Source: Rhizophagus irregularis (lineage: Eukaryota > Glomeromycota > Glomeromycetes > Glomerales > Glomeraceae). From it: a DNA stretch of 64,000 nt. A program made the translations under genes and the position numbers. Of the stretch, positions 60,364-64,000 are shown piece by piece. Under the pieces are notes generated by a model. It was not told the origin of the DNA. It made no database searches and saw only the letters and a program-made list of their open reading frames with translations. Positions within the stretch are counted from its first letter, which is position 1, and each line of letters opens with the position of its first letter. The stretch covers positions 2,976,001 to 3,040,000 of the forward strand of contig NC_089431.1 in NCBI RefSeq assembly GCF_026210795.1. Direction: 5' to 3'.

Positions 60364-60663
60364 TTGCAATTTTAGCTATCTTTGCCTAAATTATGATCCT
60401 AAGTTATTTATTTATTTTTCATAAGTAAATTTCTTTATTTACACTTCAAAACAATAATAATTGCAATTTTTGTTAAGTAATTTGATAAATATTTTACTAC
60501 ATTCCTTTTTTTTGGAGAATCTAAAGAATAAATTTATTTTTAGTGATTAGAATAGTAGATAATCATGAGCATGTGATATTTGATCGCCGTATCACGAGCA
60601 TATCAATATAAAAAAAAAAAGCATTTTTTTAGCTTTTCATTTATTTTTTTTTTAAGTTTAAAA
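60364..60663. other. spacer and AANAT-like gene promoter
   Basis: TATAAAAAA at 60607-60615 is about 50 bp upstream of the ATG at 60664 and may serve as the TATA box. A T-run precedes the start codon. Nothing else is seen. Confidence 0.45.
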
Positions 60664-61386
60664 ATGGCAACCACAAATGATAAAGAAAACTTTGTTAATT
60701 CATTAATAATTAAATATGTAGATGCATTAGATATTGAAAGAGCATTTCAATTAGAATCTGAAGGTTTTAACATTATTCAAATATTATTTTTAATAAAATA
60801 ATGAATAAGGCCTTTTTTTTTCATAATTTAAAAATTTTAACATAGGATATCCACCGGAAGAAGCAGCAACGTTAGAAACATTAAAATATCGACAAAAAGT
60901 GGCACCTAAATTATTCTTAGGCGTATACCTTCCATCTTCTTCTTTATCACCCTCACCACAATTAATTGGTTACATTGTATCAACATCGACATTATCTGAA
61001 ACATTAACTCATGAATCAATGACTTTACATGAAAATGAAGGCAAAACTGTTTGTATACACTCTGTTTGTGTAGATAAACGTTATAGAAGATATGGTGTTG
61101 CTACTAAATTATTAAAAGAATATATAAGTTTATTAAAGAAATCTGATAACGAAGTAAAATATAAAAGATGTGCTTTATTAGCTCATGAATATTTAATACC
61201 CTTATATCAAAATGTTGGATTTAAATTAATCGGAGAAAGTGAAATTGTTCATGGTAAGAAAATAAAAATATATATTATATTTCTTTTCATGGAAAAAAAA
61301 TTGTTAAAAAAAATAATTACAATAATTTTTTTTATTATTATTATTAAGGACCTGAGAAATGGTTTGATTTAGTTATGGAATTTTAG
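60664..61386 (+). CDS. GNAT acetyltransferase of the arylalkylamine/polyamine (AANAT-like) type
   Basis: Three exons: 60664-60763, 60846-61253 and 61349-61386, all GT-AG and in frame, 181 residues. The family signature at the first junction, ESEGYPPEEAA, is only formed after splicing. Residues 104-110 (IHSVCVD) form the beta strand before the acetyl-CoA site, and RYRRYGVATKLL (112-123) is the (R/Q)xxGxx(G/A) pyrophosphate loop. The C-terminus is VGFKLIGESEIVHG followed by PEKWFDLVMEF, typical of fungal members. Enzymes of this group transfer acetyl from acetyl-CoA to primary amines such as polyamines, serotonin or phenylethylamine; which one applies here cannot be told. No targeting signal, so probably cytosolic. 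The last exon encodes only the final dozen residues. Confidence 0.88.
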
Positions 61387-61451
61387 GAATTAATAATTAT
61401 TTCTAAGTATTAAATACTTTTGTTTAAAAAATAACATCTCTTTTGTTTTTT

Positions 61452-62361
61452 TTAATCTGTTTTTTGTCCCTCTTTTTCTCCGATTAAAGTTAACCAATTC
61501 ATGTATTCAATTTTAACAATATCTTTAACGGATGAATTATCCCTTATATAAAAATATCTAGCTAAACGAGACTCAATAATTATTTTAAATATGCCTAAAG
61601 GTCTAATTATTTTTTCTAATAAAATATACCAAAATATTGCAAAAGTTAAACCAAATATATTACCAACTATTACTTGTTTTGTTGTATGATAAATTAAATA
61701 TACCCTAAAATTGATGATAATTGATGATTTTTTTAAGTTCCCTGTTTGTGAAAAATTCAAGACAGAAAAAAAAATAAATTACCTTGAATATGAAACTAAA
61801 CATGAAAATATTATTAGTCCAAGAATTATTGGAAATTTCCGAGAATTATTATGGAAAGTAATTCTATCATATTGGTAATAATAAAAAAATTAAATGAATG
61901 AATAATTATCAAATCTTTTTATTTAAATCAACTTACTTGTAATACAAATAAATACTAGCAAAAGTAGCAAAATAAGAAATAAATTGAGCATGAGAAGATG
62001 GCATTCCATATCCTGAGCCAAGTTTATCTATATATACATATATTAATAAAGTATTTCTTTAAAAATCCATCATTTGTCTTTAATTATACATGCCATTAGG
62101 TCTTTTTTCCTTTATCCATTTTTTCAATCCAAAATTTAACATTTCACAAAATAATTGACCAAAAAACATATTAATCATCATCAATTCTCTTCTAGCAACA
62201 ATAATACTAACATAACTTATTAAAATAATTAAAGGTGATAAAGTTATATACGCATAAGTATATGAAAGTGGGTCTTTTGGATTAAATTCTACATGTGTTA
62301 ATGAAAGTGATGATAGTGATTGTTCTGACAATGGTTCTTCTAAATGATTATGATGCGACAT
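61452..62361 (-). CDS. dolichyldiphosphatase (CWH8/DOLPP1-like, PAP2 fold)
   Basis: Four exons on the minus strand: 62361-62094, 62027-61937, 61863-61783 and 61704-61452, giving 230 residues. The enzyme hydrolyses dolichyl diphosphate on the luminal side of the ER so the lipid can be reused in N-glycosylation. PAP2 motifs are K-x6-RP (Lys80, Arg87, Pro88), PSSH (99-102) and SR-x5-H (Ser146, Arg147, His153). The GSGYGMPSSHAQF and SRVYLIYHT blocks are family hallmarks. Several hydrophobic segments fit a multi-pass ER protein. The first intron needs a GC donor (GCATGT at 62093-62088); the nearby GT option breaks the frame. The 3' end faces the AANAT-like gene 65 bp away. Two E-boxes (62448 and 62489) lie upstream of the start. 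Confidence 0.88.
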
Positions 62362-62572
62362 ATTGACTCAAAAGATAAAGAAAGATTAAGGGAACAGAAT
62401 TTGGGCCTTTATATAAATTAATTTGTTGTTGTACAAGTAAATTCATTCACGTGCCAAACTAATCCGTTCATTTTATAAAGTTAATCTTCACGTGATTCAC
62501 TTAAAAAATAGCGTCCTTAATATTTATATATCTAAGAAAAAACGTATATATACATCCATCATTTTAATATCA
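62362..62572. promoter_or_regulatory. dolichyldiphosphatase promoter with two E-boxes
   Basis: CACGTG occurs at 62448-62453 and 62489-62494, the second as TCACGTGA, which are 87 and 128 bp upstream of the dolichyldiphosphatase ATG at 62361. TTTATATAAA near 62408-62417 could be its TATA box. The spacer also contains the 3' end of the Rad9-like gene. Confidence 0.5.
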
Positions 62573-64000
62573 TTATTCTTGACTAAATATCCTATAAGAC
62601 CTAATTGTCCTAGAATTATCATTGTCTATATCATCACCTAAATCCGTCGAGCTAAAACTTCTCTTCATACCTTTAACTCGATTTCCCCCAAATCTAACCG
62701 CTTCTAGCCTTCTCGATATATCTTCATCGGGTATAAGAGATAAACCCGATGCAGATACAGATACAAAAGATGAAGATTCATGAACTCCTATGTTATTAAT
62801 ATTATTTGTAGTATCAGCTTGAGAATTAGACATACTAGAAATTTCTCTGTTGTCTACATTATTGATATTTATCCCATCAACATTAAAAGGATTTAAATTA
62901 TGATAAACATTTTCATCGTATGTATAAATCATATGATTTCTTGTGTTAGAGTTACCACTATCATGTGTAGATACTCTAGAGCATGAAACTGGCATGTAAT
63001 TTTCATCAGCAGTTGAGTATGAACTCGTGTCTTCTGATGTACGAAATATTGGTGCAATTGGATATTCTCTTTCTTCACTATTGTCCGTATTTTGATCTAT
63101 TTGATTTGATGCATTTAACGCAGCCTCAATTTCCCTATGTGGTTGATTCCCATATTCCATATGAGACCCAGAAATTTTTCCTTCAATTTTGATATATCTC
63201 TCAATTTCTCCACATAAATAAAACGGTTGAGGTTGGTATACATCTTCTGTATCTAAATCACTAAAATGGGCATTAAATTTACATTTTAACGAATTAATGA
63301 GACATACCACTCTCTCAAAAGATTTTCGATTAATTCTGATATCTACTGGATTATTGATTTCATAACGATCATTTTTAAACCTTGGTATAGTTAACCATGA
63401 TTCAGATACAAATTCATCATCTGATGTAGTTAAATTAATGACTTTTAAATTTTCTGGTGCAAACAAGAATCTAATAGTATCATTCTTACAATTTCGAGGC
63501 CAACATTCTTTCAAATCTTCCGAATTAATTGACCAGTGATTTTCCTCTGATGAAGGATCTTCATTAAGTGGAATCAATACTTCGTTGATTTCAGATGTTT
63601 TATGAGATATATTATTACAAAAGATATTATGTTTTGATTGAATCGAACGCATTCTCCTATAAACTTCAAATATCACCAGGTCTTCTTCAGAAAGACTATC
63701 TGATTCTTCAATTATAATCCGTAATGAACTCACATCCACTGTTGTCCTAGAAAAAATATCTCGAATGCTTGTCGAAAATATAGTATACATTTTTGGACTT
63801 TCCATTTGAAAGCTGTCAAATAATTTGCGATATAAAGTAACCAAAATACTTAAAGCAGGGGTGTTTTTTGTTTTAATAACAAGTCTATCCCGGTGCACAA
63901 CAAAAGTTAACTCGCCATTGCATTTAGACAGTTCTTGCATCAGTTTATAGAAGATAGGCAGCTTATTTTCTGCAACTTTTGCAGAGAAGGTTTGAATAGG
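62573..64000 (-). CDS. Rad9-like subunit of the 9-1-1 checkpoint clamp (partial, 5' end outside window)
   Basis: The frame is open to the right edge, giving at least 475 residues, and the true start lies beyond 64000. In the 9-1-1 complex, Rad9 forms a PCNA-like ring with Hus1 and Rad1 at damaged DNA. The first visible part (FSAKVAENKLPIFYKLMQEL, then VVHRDRLVIKTKN and RKLFDSFQ) follows the start of the Rad9 clamp fold, where a helix is followed by a strand of the form LxLRTxN. The second clamp half is suggested by NDTIRFLFAPENLKV and SFERVVCLINSLKCKFNAHFSD, followed by a PFYLCGEIERYIKIEGK strand. About 190 residues then form a Ser/Asn/Asp-rich disordered tail, like the phosphorylated Rad9 tail, with a basic patch (RLEAVRFGGNRVKGMKRSFS). 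Sequence identity to known Rad9 looks low, so Hus1 or another clamp-fold protein cannot be excluded. Confidence 0.55.
   Translation of the reverse strand, partial: PIQTFSAKVAENKLPIFYKLMQELSKCNGELTFVVHRDRLVIKTKNTPALSILVTLYRKLFDSFQMESPKMYTIFSTSIRDIFSRTTVDVSSLRIIIEESDSLSEEDLVIFEVYRRMRSIQSKHNIFCNNISHKTSEINEVLIPLNEDPSSEENHWSINSEDLKECWPRNCKNDTIRFLFAPENLKVINLTTSDDEFVSESWLTIPRFKNDRYEINNPVDIRINRKSFERVVCLINSLKCKFNAHFSDLDTEDVYQPQPFYLCGEIERYIKIEGKISGSHMEYGNQPHREIEAALNASNQIDQNTDNSEEREYPIAPIFRTSEDTSSYSTADENYMPVSCSRVSTHDSGNSNTRNHMIYTYDENVYHNLNPFNVDGININNVDNREISSMSNSQADTTNNINNIGVHESSSFVSVSASGLSLIPDEDISRRLEAVRFGGNRVKGMKRSFSSTDLGDDIDNDNSRTIRSYRIFSQE

Noticed and set aside
62983-63192. 69-residue plus-strand open frame
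   Set aside because: It is antisense to the Rad9-like coding sequence and shows no independent support.

Overview
The window looks like nuclear DNA of an AT-rich early-diverging fungus, most plausibly an arbuscular mycorrhizal fungus close to Rhizophagus. That identity is an inference from several things together: about three quarters A+T, many short introns with weak GT donors, a Mutator-like element of the type common in that genus, many small hairpin elements, and a fungal gene set (chitin deacetylase, Ecl1-type zinc protein, alpha-arrestins). Nothing here is prokaryotic, and there are no operons or CRISPR arrays.

Layout. 1-2.3 kb is AT-rich and gene-free. 2.3-12 kb is gene-dense: a GPI-anchored Ser/Thr-rich surface protein, a Lys-rich orphan, an Era-type mitochondrial GTPase (8 exons, minus strand) divergent from the spliceosomal IK/RED protein (5 exons, plus strand), and a cytochrome P450 (5 exons, minus strand). 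12.5-16.4 kb is a decayed Mutator-like (MULE) transposon that carries a nested TTAA-flanked element. 16.4-22.8 kb is a repeat field: tandem satellites, foldback elements and MITE-sized hairpins. 24-39 kb holds two paralogous arrestin-fold genes and a GPI-type chitin deacetylase, with a LINE RNase H fragment and short-word tandem repeats between them. 39-58.6 kb is almost gene-free apart from an Ecl1-like gene at 47 kb and holds several TIR elements. 58.6-64 kb is again gene-dense: a U1 snRNA gene, a three-TM RINGv (MARCH-type) ubiquitin ligase, an AANAT-like acetyltransferase, dolichyldiphosphatase, and the C-terminal part of a Rad9-like checkpoint clamp subunit running off the right edge.

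Splicing was resolved by hand for nine genes (28 introns, all giving in-frame joins). Only six donors read GTAAGT, and one appears to be GC-AG. The genes do not form one pathway. They are ordinary eukaryotic functions: RNA splicing (U1, IK), N-glycosylation lipid recycling (dolichyldiphosphatase), protein turnover (RINGv ligase, PPxY arrestin), cell wall (chitin deacetylase, GPI protein), mitochondrial ribosome assembly (Era) and DNA damage checkpoint (Rad9).

The most unusual signals are: (i) a core of about 45 bp that recurs in a 155-bp satellite, in a near-perfect 522-bp foldback element and in two isolated places; (ii) strong over-representation of the palindrome TCACGTGA (11 copies in 64 kb); (iii) a nested TTAA insertion whose removal restores the MULE reading frame exactly; and (iv) a dense collection of different TIR elements.
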